Shown piece by piece: positions 1-7,007 of a stretch of 12,399 nucleotides of DNA. The notes beneath the pieces were generated by a model. The model did no database searches. It had not been told where the DNA came from and saw only the letters and a program-made list of their open reading frames with translations. Each line of letters opens with the position of its first letter. Positions within the stretch are counted from its first letter, which is position 1. The stretch covers positions 11,691-24,089 of the forward strand of contig JAJQCL010000034.1 of NCBI GenBank assembly GCA_021202715.1, in the 5' to 3' direction. This DNA comes from Lachnospiraceae bacterium (lineage in GTDB: Bacteria > Bacillota > Clostridia > Lachnospirales > Lachnospiraceae). The position numbers were made by a program, and so were the translations under genes.

Positions 1-414
1 ATCCAGGCGCAGGTGCTGGAGATGGTGACCCGCATCCGCGAGGAGCTGGGGACTTCCATGTTATTGATCACCCATGATCTGGGCGTGATCGCGGATATGT
101 GCGACCGGGTCTGTGTGATCTATGCCGGACAGATCGTTGAATCTGGGACGACGGAGCAGATCTTCAACAACACCTCGCATCCCTACACGGTGGGGCTGTT
201 CGGAGCGATCCCGACACTGGATATGAAGCAGAGTCGCCTGATTCCCATTGACGGTCTGATGCCGGATCCGGCGGATCTGCCGCAGGGATGTAAGTTTTGC
301 CCGCGCTGTAAGAAGAAGAAACCGATCTGCGAAACGCAGGAGCCGGAACTGACAGAGATCGGCGACGGACATCTGGTGCGCTGCCACCTGTTTGCCGGAG
401 AGGGAGGTGAATGA
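1..414 (+). CDS. Oligopeptide/dipeptide ABC transporter ATP-binding protein, DppD/OppD type (5'-truncated)
   Basis: This is the C-terminal part of one of the two ATPases that power an Opp/Dpp peptide importer at the inner face of the membrane. The reading frame is open from base 1, so the gene starts outside the window. The first residues (IQAQVLEM) are the stretch that follows the D-loop in this family, so the Walker A, Q-loop, signature and Walker B motifs lie upstream. The switch histidine is visible in LLITHDLG (residues 21-28 of the fragment). The end carries the Opp/Dpp-specific C-terminal region with a GCKFCPRC cysteine cluster, a CETQEPE segment and a final VRCHLF. About 190 residues are probably missing. 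The TGA stop at 412-414 overlaps an ATG at 411, as expected for translationally coupled operon genes. Dipeptide versus longer peptide specificity cannot be read from an ATPase. Confidence 0.93.
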   Translation: MQAQVLEMVTRIREELGTSMLLITHDLGVIADMCDRVCVIYAGQIVESGTTEQIFNNTSHPYTVGLFGAIPTLDMKQSRLIPIDGLMPDPADLPQGCKFCPRCKKKKPICETQEPELTEIGDGHLVRCHLFAGEGGE

Positions 415-416
415 CC

Positions 417-1373
417 ATGGCAAGAGACGTGTTGCTCCAGACGGAGCATCTGAAAAAATATTTCCAGACGTCGGCGGGAGAGCTTCATGCGGTGGACGAT
501 ATCAACTTCTCCATTGCGAAGGGAACGACGCTCGGCGTCGTGGGGGAATCCGGCTGTGGGAAATCCACCCTGGGCCGCGTGGTCCTGCACCTGCTGGAGA
601 GTACGGATGGGAAGATTATCTATAAAGGAGAGGACATCACCCAGGTCAGCAAGAAGCGCCTGCGTGAACTGCGCAACGAGATGCAGATCATCTTCCAGGA
701 TCCCTTTGCCTCGCTGAACCCGCGCATGTCTGTGAAGACGATCATCTCAGAGCCGCTGGAAAATGCCGGACTTTCCCGGGGCGAGCGGCCACATAAGGTC
801 AATGACATGATCGCGAAGGTCGGCTTTGCATAGCGGCAGGGTGTTTCCTTGGACCACCAGCTGGACGGCGGGCGGCGGCAGAGGATCGGTGTGGCCCGGG
901 CCATCGCCATGAATCCGGAGTTTATCGTCTGCGACGAGCCGGTCTCGGCGCTCGATGTCTCGATCCAGGCGCAGATCATCAATCTCCTGCAGGATCTGCA
1001 GGCAGAAAGAAATCTGACCTACATGTTCATCTCTCACGACCTGTCCGTGGTGAAATATCTGTCCCACCAGATCATGGTCATGTACCTGGGACAGACGGTA
1101 GAGTGGAGTGAGACGGAAGACCTCTTCGCCCGCCCGATGCATCCCTACACACAGGCACTGCTCTCGGCGGTTCCGATCCCCAGGGTCGGAGAGAAGCCGA
1201 AGCGGATTATCCTGAAGGGAGAGATCGTCTCCCCGATCAACCCGAAGCCGGGCTGCCGCTTTGCACCCCGCTGCATCTATGCGACAGAGAAATGCCGTGA
1301 GCCGCAGGAGCTGCGGGAGCTGGCGCCGGGACACTTCGTGTCCTGCTGCCGGGCGGAGGAGATCAACAAATAA
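417..1373 (+). pseudogene. Oligopeptide/dipeptide ABC transporter ATP-binding protein, DppF/OppF type, interrupted by in-frame TAG
   Basis: Second ATPase of the peptide importer, about 318 codons, which is normal for OppF/DppF. The N-terminal half has Walker A (GESGCGKST) and the Q-loop region (QIIFQDPFASLNPR). An in-frame TAG at 831-833 follows VGFA. Without any change of frame the sequence resumes with the ABC signature LDGGRRQR, Walker B FIVCDEP, D-loop SALD, switch region FISHDLS and the cysteine-containing Opp/Dpp C-terminus. The distance across the stop fits the family, so one base substitution (for example from CAG, GAG or AAG) would explain it. The residues just before the signature (SLDHQ) differ from the usual YPHE/YPHQ. 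The start at 417 is preferred over ATG 411 because GGGAGG at 402-407 gives 9 bases of spacing; 411 would leave only 3. A TTG at 849 with a weak CAGGG upstream could allow reinitiation. Pseudogene, split protein, readthrough and sequence error all remain open. Confidence 0.85.
831..833 (+). other. In-frame amber codon splitting the DppF/OppF-type ATPase
   Basis: TAG between Walker A/Q-loop and the ABC signature. The codons before and after it are in the same frame (411 to 849 is 438 bases, a multiple of 3), so this is a nonsense codon and not a frameshift. It lies within an otherwise well-conserved ATPase. Confidence 0.9.
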
Positions 1374-1475
1374 TACCAGGTTGCGTTCGCCTGTGGGCGG
1401 AGCATATCCCAACGGGTAGCTGGCGGCGGAAGCCGCATCACACTATAAAACTCTAAGAAAAGGAGAAGCACAATT

Positions 1476-3131
1476 ATGAAGAAAAGACGCTACAGATGGT
1501 TGGCCCTGGCGATGGCCCTGGCCCTGGCTCTGACAGCCTGCGGCAGTTCCTCCTCGTCCTCAGACACAACGGCGGCGGATACTGCGGAGACGACCGCCGA
1601 AGCCGGTGGTGAGGAGACGACGGGAAGCGATGAGGAAGCGACGGACGCTGCGGAGGGCGACATCACCTCCAGCAAGGATACGCTGATCTACGCGATCGAC
1701 AGTGATCCCGGAACCATGGATCCCTATTCCGGCCCGATGGGACCGCAGCTGGGTCTGGCCTGCCAGTCTCTGGAGGCTCTGACCATCTATGATGAGAACG
1801 GCGAGCTGATCCCCTGGCTGGCGGAGAGCTGGGAATATGACGATGACGCCATGGGCTGCACCTTCTATCTGAGACAGGATGTTACCTTCAGCAATGGCGA
1901 TGCCTTTAATGCGGATGCTGTAGTCTACACGATGCAGAATGCCTGCTCCAAGAGCTCTTCGATGCAGGGATATCTGGCCAATGTGGATGTAGACAACATC
2001 GAGAAGATTGACGACTACACCGTGTATGTCCCGACGACGGTTGCTTTCGGAACTCTCGCCTACACCATGGCCAATGTCTTTGTCGTGGACCCTGCGGTCT
2101 ATGAAGAGGAAGCCGCTGCGGGAGAGGGAATCACCGGAACCGGTCCCTTTGTCTGCACAGACTGGGAGGCTGGCGTCAGCGTGACCTACACAGCCAATGA
2201 GACCTACTGGAGAGGCGCCCCTTACATTAAGACGCTGGAGATGCGTATCATCACCGAGTCTTCGGTCCGTATGGTGGAGCTGGAGAACGGCAATGTAGAC
2301 GGGATTAAGAGTGTTTCAACAGAAGATCTGTCACGTGTTGTCAATGGGGAGACCGAAGGCATCGATGTCTGGCAGGCAGACACCTCGCAGGCAGCTTATA
2401 ACTTTGGAATCAATATGACCAGCGAGCTGATGCAGGACGAGCGAGTGCGTCACGCGGTTCTGATGTCGCTGGATATCGAAAGCCTGACGATCGTCGGTGT
2501 CGGTGACACCGGTGTGGCCTGCGAGACCATTCTTCCGGACAATATGTGGTACAGCACGACGTTGGAGGGCGATGCTTCTTCCGCCTATGACCCTGAGGCG
2601 GCTAAGGAGCTCCTGGCGGAGGCCGGTTATCCGGACGGCATCACGATTTCCATGAAGTGCGATTCCAACGCGGTTCGTCAGAAGATGGCGGAGCTGATGC
2701 CCTCCATGATGGCGGAGGCCGGGATCACGCTTGAGGTGGAATATATGGAAACCGCCGCGTATTCTTCCTGGAAACTGGAGACAGATGGCAGCGATTATGA
2801 TGTGTTCCTTTCCAACTGCGGAAGCCTGAATGAGCCGAGCTCTTCGATTTCCGGATTCTCGACGAGTGTGAATACGCAGGGCGGCGGCGGACTCTTCCTT
2901 TATGCCGGAACGGACATTGGAGAGACGATCAGTGCGCTAGTCGAATCTGCGGCGGCGGAACCGGATCAGGATGCCCGCGCTGCGATCTATCAGGAGTTCA
3001 AGCAGACGGTTGCTTCCAGCTATATCGCCAAGGGAATTACTGCAATTTATGACACGAACCTGGTCTCCTCCAATCTGAAGGGGATGTGCTTCCGGCCCAA
3101 CGTTGATTTCTCCAAGGCATATTTCGAGTAA
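1476..3131 (+). CDS. Peptide ABC transporter substrate-binding lipoprotein (solute-binding family 5, OppA/DppA-like)
   Basis: Extracellular receptor that would bind peptides, or another family 5 ligand such as nickel or a sugar, and hand them to the permease. It is 551 aa, usual for the family. A lipoprotein signal is clear: MKKRRYRW, a hydrophobic run, then the lipobox LTAC with Cys22 as the predicted lipidated residue. A Ser/Thr/Glu/Asp-rich linker of about 40 residues (23-65) tethers the domain to the membrane. The mature part starts with TLIYAIDSDPGTMDP and contains the family pattern LAESWEYDDD...TFYLRQDVTFSNGD, then GTGPF and AKELLAEAGYPDG, typical of family 5 proteins. AGGAG at 1461-1465 is 10 bases before the ATG. 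It lies 102 bases after the ATPase stop, in the same direction, so it probably belongs to the same operon, and a terminator follows. Permease genes are not in the window and are presumably upstream. Confidence 0.95.
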   Translation: MKKRRYRWLALAMALALALTACGSSSSSSDTTAADTAETTAEAGGEETTGSDEEATDAAEGDITSSKDTLIYAIDSDPGTMDPYSGPMGPQLGLACQSLEALTIYDENGELIPWLAESWEYDDDAMGCTFYLRQDVTFSNGDAFNADAVVYTMQNACSKSSSMQGYLANVDVDNIEKIDDYTVYVPTTVAFGTLAYTMANVFVVDPAVYEEEAAAGEGITGTGPFVCTDWEAGVSVTYTANETYWRGAPYIKTLEMRIITESSVRMVELENGNVDGIKSVSTEDLSRVVNGETEGIDVWQADTSQAAYNFGINMTSELMQDERVRHAVLMSLDIESLTIVGVGDTGVACETILPDNMWYSTTLEGDASSAYDPEAAKELLAEAGYPDGITISMKCDSNAVRQKMAELMPSMMAEAGITLEVEYMETAAYSSWKLETDGSDYDVFLSNCGSLNEPSSSISGFSTSVNTQGGGGLFLYAGTDIGETISALVESAAAEPDQDARAAIYQEFKQTVASSYIAKGITAIYDTNLVSSNLKGMCFRPNVDFSKAYFE

Positions 3132-3182
3132 TCGAAGGGATTCTGTGAGAAACGGACGAGTCAATTTGTAACACAGGAAAAG

Positions 3183-3215
3183 GGGCGCTTGCCGTGATGG
3201 TGGGCGCCCTGTTTT
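3183..3215 (+). terminator. Rho-independent terminator or intercistronic hairpin after the substrate-binding protein gene
   Basis: GGGCGC at 3183-3188 pairs with GCGCCC at 3204-3209. The inner bases TTGCC and GGTGG can extend the stem through wobble pairs around a GTGAT loop. TGTTTT follows and AAAA precedes. The ribosome site of the next gene starts only about 3 bases after the T-run, so it may act as a partial terminator or a 3'-end stabiliser between the genes. Confidence 0.65.
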
Positions 3216-3234
3216 CGAAAGGGGGACAGATCAC

Positions 3235-3858
3235 ATGAAGATTGCAGAGCATATCTGGCTGCTGGAAGCCTCGCGGGCGGCGGGGAAGACCCCCGGTTTT
3301 CACTGCTATCTGATCGAAGAAGAGGATGGAAGCGTGACGATGGTGGACACCAGCCTGCCCGGCCGCGGGGAGGCCATCCTCTCGGAGCTCCGGGAGATGG
3401 GACTGGAACCGGCGAACCTGAAGCGGATCCTGCTGACACACACGGACATGGATCACATCGGCAATGCGAAGGCTCTGCAGGAGGCGACCGGGTGTGCGGT
3501 CTATGTATCGGCCGTGGAGAAGGAATATCTGACGGGAGAACGGGAACGGCTGCCGATGAAGCAGAAGATGTTCGAGGGCTTTGAAGCGCCGGAGACAGAG
3601 ATCTACCCGGATCGTCTGGGAGAATACCAGATCGTTTCCACACCGGGGCATACGGCGGGGCATGTCTGCATTCTCTACCGCGCCTGCTGCTTTGCCGGAG
3701 ACTGCTGCTCGACGGAGTCCGGGGAGGTCACGCCGCCGGGAGAAGAGTTCACCGAGGATATGGAGATGGCAGTGCAGTCTCTGCATAAGATTGATCGCTA
3801 CAGCTTCGGCATCTGGTGTCCGGCGCATGGACTTCCCAAACGTCATCGGGAACCGTGA
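3235..3858 (+). CDS. MBL-fold (metallo-beta-lactamase superfamily) metallohydrolase
   Basis: Predicted cytoplasmic metal-dependent hydrolase of 207 aa, with no signal peptide. The fold signature starts with LLTHTDMDHIG: His69, Asp71, Asp73 and His74 form HxDxDH, where the classic motif is HxHxDH. Further metal-ligand regions are STPGHTAGH (His139, with His143), FAGD (Asp156) and CPAHG (His198). The core is complete, so the protein is probably active, though the second histidine of the first motif is an aspartate. The family covers lactonases, glyoxalase II-like thioesterases and others; the sequence alone does not name a substrate. GGGGG at 3221-3225 lies 9 bases before the ATG. It sits between the transporter operon and a LysR regulator gene, all on one strand, so it may act on an imported or regulator-sensed compound; that is inference. 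Confidence 0.88.
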   Translation: MKIAEHIWLLEASRAAGKTPGFHCYLIEEEDGSVTMVDTSLPGRGEAILSELREMGLEPANLKRILLTHTDMDHIGNAKALQEATGCAVYVSAVEKEYLTGERERLPMKQKMFEGFEAPETEIYPDRLGEYQIVSTPGHTAGHVCILYRACCFAGDCCSTESGEVTPPGEEFTEDMEMAVQSLHKIDRYSFGIWCPAHGLPKRHREP

Positions 3859-4057
3859 AAGGGGACTGGCAGGAGGCGGGCAGGCATGGTACAATCTCTT
3901 TGAACCTGTACCTGCGTGTCGGTGATGCCGGTCTTTGCAGCCGGGATCGCTGCGCATCCGCCGGAGCACGATGAACGCCGGTGCTGCGGGCGGAATTGAT
4001 TGCATCCTACCGTGAATACGGGGATGCGGGAACCGGACAGCCGGAGAAGGAGAAGCC
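3859..4057 (+). other. Intergenic region upstream of the LysR gene
   Basis: 199 bases with no supportable gene; all reading frames are short or closed. It holds the candidate extended -10 at 3887-3895 and four GCCGG repeats between about 3929 and 3981. A weak 5-bp stem pairs AGCAC 3965-3969 with GTGCT 3981-3985. The ribosome site AAGGAG is at 4047-4052. No terminator with a T-run follows the MBL gene. Confidence 0.5.
3887..3895 (+). promoter_or_regulatory. Candidate extended -10 promoter upstream of the LysR gene
   Basis: TGGTACAAT matches the extended -10 form TGnTATAAT with one mismatch. No good -35 is seen (TGGCAG at 3867-3872, spacing 17, is poor). It lies about 160 bases before the regulator start and would give a long leader. 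Confidence 0.35.
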
Positions 4058-5035
4058 ATGGATCAGCCTTCGTTGGAATATTTTGTCGAGATTGCCAGAA
4101 AACTGAACATTTCCAAGGCAGCGGAGAGCCTGCACATCTCGCAGCAGAGTCTCAGTGCCTACGTGCAGAAGCTGGAGAAACACTATGGGACGGTGCTGTT
4201 TACCCGCAAACCGCGGCTGAAACTGACGGAGGCCGGGGAGCGGGTGCTGCTGGCAGCTGAGGAGATCGAACGGATTCACCAGGAACTGGAAGAGGATCTG
4301 ACCAGGCTTAGCATCGGGGAGGAGACCCGTCTTTCTCTGGCAATCTTTGAACCGACAATCTCGCCGGTCATGCAGAATCTCCCCATTGTGGAGATCGGGA
4401 AGAAATATCCTCATGTCGCATTCAGCATCACGACCGGTTATAACCAGACCGTTCTGTCGCTGATTCAGGAGGGGCGCGCGGATCTGGCGGTGGTCGGCAC
4501 CGCCGATATGGATCCGAAGCTTCTGGAGGATATGGAACAGGTGGAACTGAGCTATGACGAAGATTGTATCCTGATTACAGAGGACGTAATGCGTCTGTAT
4601 TTTGTGGACGAATATGACAAATATGTCGAGCGCTTCTCTGGAGGCGTGGATCTTCTCGATCTGGCGCACATTCCCATTGCCATGCATCCCATGGAGAGCG
4701 GCATTTCGAAGAAGATCCGCAATTATTTTATGGAGAATCACCAGACCTTCAAAGTCTTCGGTGAGGGCTCCACGCAGGATATCGTCAACAGTATGGTCCT
4801 GCAGAACAATGCCTACGGAGTCTGTACCCGGACCGCTGCAGAAGCACTGATGGCGAAGTCGGGCGCGGAGCGGCTGCATATCTTTCCGCTGGAACGTCCG
4901 CGCCTGGAACGGCGTCTGGTCCTGTTGTATCGTAAAAATGACAGTCGTCGGGAAGCTCTGGCCGACATTGCAGCCATGTTCGAGGCGAAATGGAAGGGGC
5001 TGCCGGAGCCGCCGCAGCTGGATCTGGAAGAATGA
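4058..5035 (+). CDS. LysR-family transcriptional regulator
   Basis: DNA-binding regulator of 325 aa, slightly above the usual 300. The N-terminal winged helix-turn-helix is clear: LEYFVEIARKLNISKAAE, then HISQQSLSAYVQKLEK, then FTRKPRLKLTEAGE (residues 6-61), the standard LysR pattern. A linker helix (about 62-90) leads to a periplasmic-binding-protein-like effector domain (about 92-310) containing SLIQEGRADLAVVGT, the usual segment after the first lobe. AAGGAG at 4047-4052 is 5 bases before the ATG. LysR proteins commonly control neighbouring genes in response to a small molecule. Here the gene lies between an MBL hydrolase and a carboxylesterase in the same direction, so these and perhaps the peptide transporter are likely targets; no operator was identified with confidence. 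The C-terminal tail (PEPPQLDLEE) is acidic. Confidence 0.93.
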   Translation: MDQPSLEYFVEIARKLNISKAAESLHISQQSLSAYVQKLEKHYGTVLFTRKPRLKLTEAGERVLLAAEEIERIHQELEEDLTRLSIGEETRLSLAIFEPTISPVMQNLPIVEIGKKYPHVAFSITTGYNQTVLSLIQEGRADLAVVGTADMDPKLLEDMEQVELSYDEDCILITEDVMRLYFVDEYDKYVERFSGGVDLLDLAHIPIAMHPMESGISKKIRNYFMENHQTFKVFGEGSTQDIVNSMVLQNNAYGVCTRTAAEALMAKSGAERLHIFPLERPRLERRLVLLYRKNDSRREALADIAAMFEAKWKGLPEPPQLDLEE

Positions 5036-5133
5036 GTCGGGAAGCGTGAAGCTGAAAAAAGGACAGAACACAGAGGACAGTAACAGAAAACGGTATCCTG
5101 GATAACAGGGCCTGAAGAAGAAGGAGGAGCGCA

Positions 5134-6651
5134 TTGAAAACAGAACAGGATGTCATTGTAACGACGAAACAGGGCAAATTGCGCGGGACGAAGGAGGCGG
5201 AGTGGAGCTCTTTCCTGGGGATTCCCTACGCGAAGCCGCCGGTGGGGGCGCTGCGCTGGCGGGAGCCGGAGGAGCCCACGCCCTGGACGGGGGTGCGGGA
5301 TGCCTGTACACTCGGCTCACCGGCGCTGCAGGCGCCGAGTCAGTCCATCCCCGGGGGAGATCCGGCGGAGCGCGGCGTCTTCGACGGGGGGAACGAGGAC
5401 TGCCTGTACCTGAATGTGTGGACACCGGACTGCCGGGCGGACGCGAAGCTGCCGGTCTTCGTCTGGATCCACGGAGGCGCTTTCTGCTGCGGCTCCGGAG
5501 GCGGGAAGAATGCCAGTCCGGCTCCGTTCTGCCGCCGCGGCATCATTTTCGTGACCTTTAATTACCGTCTGGGTCTGATGGGATATTTCGTGCATCCGGA
5601 GCTCAGCGCGGAGAGTCCGCACGGCGTCTCGGGGAATTATGCGCATTTTGATCAGATCGCGGCGCTCCGCTGGGTGCATGAGAACATTGCGGCTTTCGGC
5701 GGAGACCCGGAGAAGGTGACGATCGGCGGCTGTTCGGCGGGGGCGGGGAGCACGCAGGTCCTTTCCTGTTCGCCGCTGGCCGAGGGATTGTTTGCCCGCG
5801 CCATCATCGAGAGCAGCGTCAGCATCGACGGGGGGAAATATCCGGAGGAGGATAAGCTGCAGACCATGAAGGAGATGGAGCCGCGGGGCGTCGAGCACAT
5901 GGAGCGCGTCGGCTGTCATTCCATCGAGGAGATGCGGGCGCTGTCCTATGAGGAGCTGATTGATTTCGAGGAGAGCCATTTCCGACGTAAATATCACTGG
6001 GGGACGACGCTGGGGACCTGTGAGGATGGCTATCTCCTGCCCCGCCATTATCCGCATCTCATGGGAGAGACGGCCAACCGCAATATTCCCTATCTGGTGG
6101 GATGCACGCACGATGAGGGAGGCGGATTTGTACTGGGGCTGACGCCGGAGCGGTTTCATGAGAAGAGCGAAGCGGTCTTCGGGGAGGCCTGTGCGGAGTA
6201 CGAGAAGCTCTGCCAGGTCGAGTCGACGGAGGATGCCGTGCGCTGCATGAGAGAGACGCATCTGCAGCTGGTTTGCTCTAAGGTCTTCGCCGCGCGCAGC
6301 GCGGCGGCCGGCAAAGCGCCGGTGTACGTGTTCGATTTCCGCCGGAAGAATCCGGTGAACGGGCTGGCACTTCATGGCTATGAGACGCATTTCCTGCTGG
6401 GGACCTGGCGGGATCTGCCCGGCGTCACGGAGGAGGACGACGCTGTGGCGGAGACGATGCAGGAGTACTGGTGCCAGTTTATTAAGACTGGTGATCCGAA
6501 CGGAGAGGGACGGCCGGTCTGGTCTCCGTATGCGGCGGAGCATCGAAGCGTCCTCTATCTGGACGCTCCCAGCGAGGTGGCGGAGGACCGGGAGCGGGAG
6601 AATCCGCGGATGGCCTTCGCACGGGAATTCCTGGAACAGAAGGGACAGTAA
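5134..6651 (+). CDS. Type B carboxylesterase (alpha/beta hydrolase)
   Basis: Serine esterase of 505 aa hydrolysing carboxylic esters; length and layout fit the type B carboxylesterase family. No signal peptide is visible, so it is probably cytoplasmic. Early family motifs are FLGIPYAKPPVGALRW (27-42) and EDCLYLNVWTP (88-98). The oxyanion hole is HGGAF (113-117). The nucleophile elbow reads GGCSAGAGS with Ser201; most relatives have Glu (GESAG) where this has Cys200. The acid is predicted as Glu328 in THDEGG and the base as His414 in LALHGYETHF, so the triad is complete. The TTG at 5134 is chosen because a strong AAGGAGG (5121-5127) lies 6 bases upstream and no ATG or GTG lies near. It follows the LysR gene by 98 bases with no convincing promoter between, so cotranscription is likely. 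Natural substrate unknown. Confidence 0.93.
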   Translation: MKTEQDVIVTTKQGKLRGTKEAEWSSFLGIPYAKPPVGALRWREPEEPTPWTGVRDACTLGSPALQAPSQSIPGGDPAERGVFDGGNEDCLYLNVWTPDCRADAKLPVFVWIHGGAFCCGSGGGKNASPAPFCRRGIIFVTFNYRLGLMGYFVHPELSAESPHGVSGNYAHFDQIAALRWVHENIAAFGGDPEKVTIGGCSAGAGSTQVLSCSPLAEGLFARAIIESSVSIDGGKYPEEDKLQTMKEMEPRGVEHMERVGCHSIEEMRALSYEELIDFEESHFRRKYHWGTTLGTCEDGYLLPRHYPHLMGETANRNIPYLVGCTHDEGGGFVLGLTPERFHEKSEAVFGEACAEYEKLCQVESTEDAVRCMRETHLQLVCSKVFAARSAAAGKAPVYVFDFRRKNPVNGLALHGYETHFLLGTWRDLPGVTEEDDAVAETMQEYWCQFIKTGDPNGEGRPVWSPYAAEHRSVLYLDAPSEVAEDRERENPRMAFAREFLEQKGQ

Positions 6652-6669
6652 AACACCGCAGTTCGCCGG

Positions 6670-6698
6670 GGCTGCCGTCCAGAGACGGCAGCCTTTTT
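6670..6698 (+). terminator. Rho-independent terminator after the carboxylesterase gene
   Basis: A perfect 10-bp stem, GGCTGCCGTC (6670-6679) with GACGGCAGCC (6684-6693), closes a CAGA loop and is followed directly by TTTTT at 6694-6698. It starts 18 bases after the esterase stop. Confidence 0.95.
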
Positions 6699-6795
6699 CC
6701 ACGCAGGAAATGGTTCCGATGATAAAGAAATCCGATTTTCAAATTTGAAAAATTACGCAGACAAACGCCCAAACTTTAGAAATTTAATTTTGGCC

Positions 6796-6824
6796 TTGAC
6801 ATAGATATGAATGTGTACTATACT
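6796..6824 (+). promoter_or_regulatory. Strong sigma-A-type promoter of gdhA
   Basis: TTGACA (6796-6801), a 17-base spacer and TATACT (6819-6824): consensus -35 and a near-consensus -10. The surrounding 80 bases are AT-rich. Transcription should start near 6829-6831 and run about 177 bases before the gdhA start codon. Confidence 0.9.
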
Positions 6825-6841
6825 AAACAAGGAACAACGGC

Positions 6842-6897
6842 GTTCCGGATAAAGATTAGATAAAGGGGTTTAGTCTTTATTTTTTGTTGTCCGGAAC
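6842..6897 (+). terminator. Candidate attenuator hairpin in the gdhA leader
   Basis: Inner stem of 10 bp, mostly A-T, with six Ts from 6880 to 6885, enclosed by an 8-bp perfect outer stem GTTCCGGA/TCCGGAAC. The inner stem is weak for a terminator, so it may be conditional. The inner apex can also form TAAA-GGGG-TTTA (6861-6872). Confidence 0.45.
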
Positions 6898-6913
6898 TGT
6901 TTAACACAATAAA

Positions 6914-6945
6914 TTGATAACGAATTAACTTAATAACGCATTAAT
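6914..6945 (+). repeat. Two tandem 16-bp direct repeats in the gdhA leader
   Basis: TTGATAACGAATTAAC (6914-6929) is followed directly by TTAATAACGCATTAAT (6930-6945), 13 of 16 bases identical. The second unit overlaps the 10-bp palindrome GCATTAATGC (6938-6947). Tandem units about 1.5 helical turns apart, downstream of the promoter, could bind a dimeric regulator; function is not shown. Confidence 0.6.
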
Positions 6946-7007
6946 GCATAAGAGCGGCCGCGTACCGGGAACGGGTCCTGCGGAGCTCTGAAGGAGGGTA
7001 TCAGACA

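Larger units (their letters stand above)
6831..7007 (+). promoter_or_regulatory. Structured 5' leader of gdhA with attenuator-like alternative pairings
   Basis: No gene is seen here. The predicted RNA begins with GGAAC (6831-6835), which can pair with GTTCC (6842-6846) in a small hairpin. The same GTTCC belongs to GTTCCGGA (6842-6849), perfectly complementary to TCCGGAAC (6890-6897), so the two pairings exclude each other. Inside the outer stem, ATAAAGATTA (6849-6858) pairs with TAGTCTTTAT (6871-6880), one G-U pair, followed by a T-run to 6885, like a weak intrinsic terminator. A further CCGGGAAC at 6965-6972 could also compete for GTTCCGG. Downstream are tandem 16-bp repeats and AAGGAGG at 6991-6997, 10 bases before the ATG. 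I cannot match it to a named riboswitch class; regulation is inferred from structure. Confidence 0.6.

Noticed and set aside
831..833. TAG read as an amino acid (pyrrolysine or glutamine recoding)
   Set aside because: TAG also serves as the normal final stop of the surface protein gene (8507-8509), right after a typical QRQRK tail, and no recoding machinery is visible. Kept only as a minor option.
1423..1436. GCGGC-GGAA-GCCGC hairpin between the ATPase and the binding protein as a terminator
   Set aside because: Only 5 bp with no T-run; at most an intercistronic processing hairpin.
3581..4057. Frames crossing the end of the MBL gene and the gap before LysR as a small gene
   Set aside because: They overlap known genes in other frames and lack a ribosome site and any motif.
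5091..5106. TATCC-T-GGATA inverted repeat before the esterase as an operator
   Set aside because: Five-base arms are too short to support a call.
3037..6702. Long open frames on the minus strand opposite the MBL, LysR and esterase genes (340, 375 and 461 codons)
   Set aside because: They are antisense to genes with clear motifs, show no recognisable domain, and are rich in Arg/His/Pro/Leu as expected of shadows of GC-rich coding sequence.
6954..6961. GCGGCCGC (NotI site) as a cloning junction
   Set aside because: Sequence continues naturally into the ribosome site and no vector sequence is seen; an 8-bp GC palindrome is plausible by chance.
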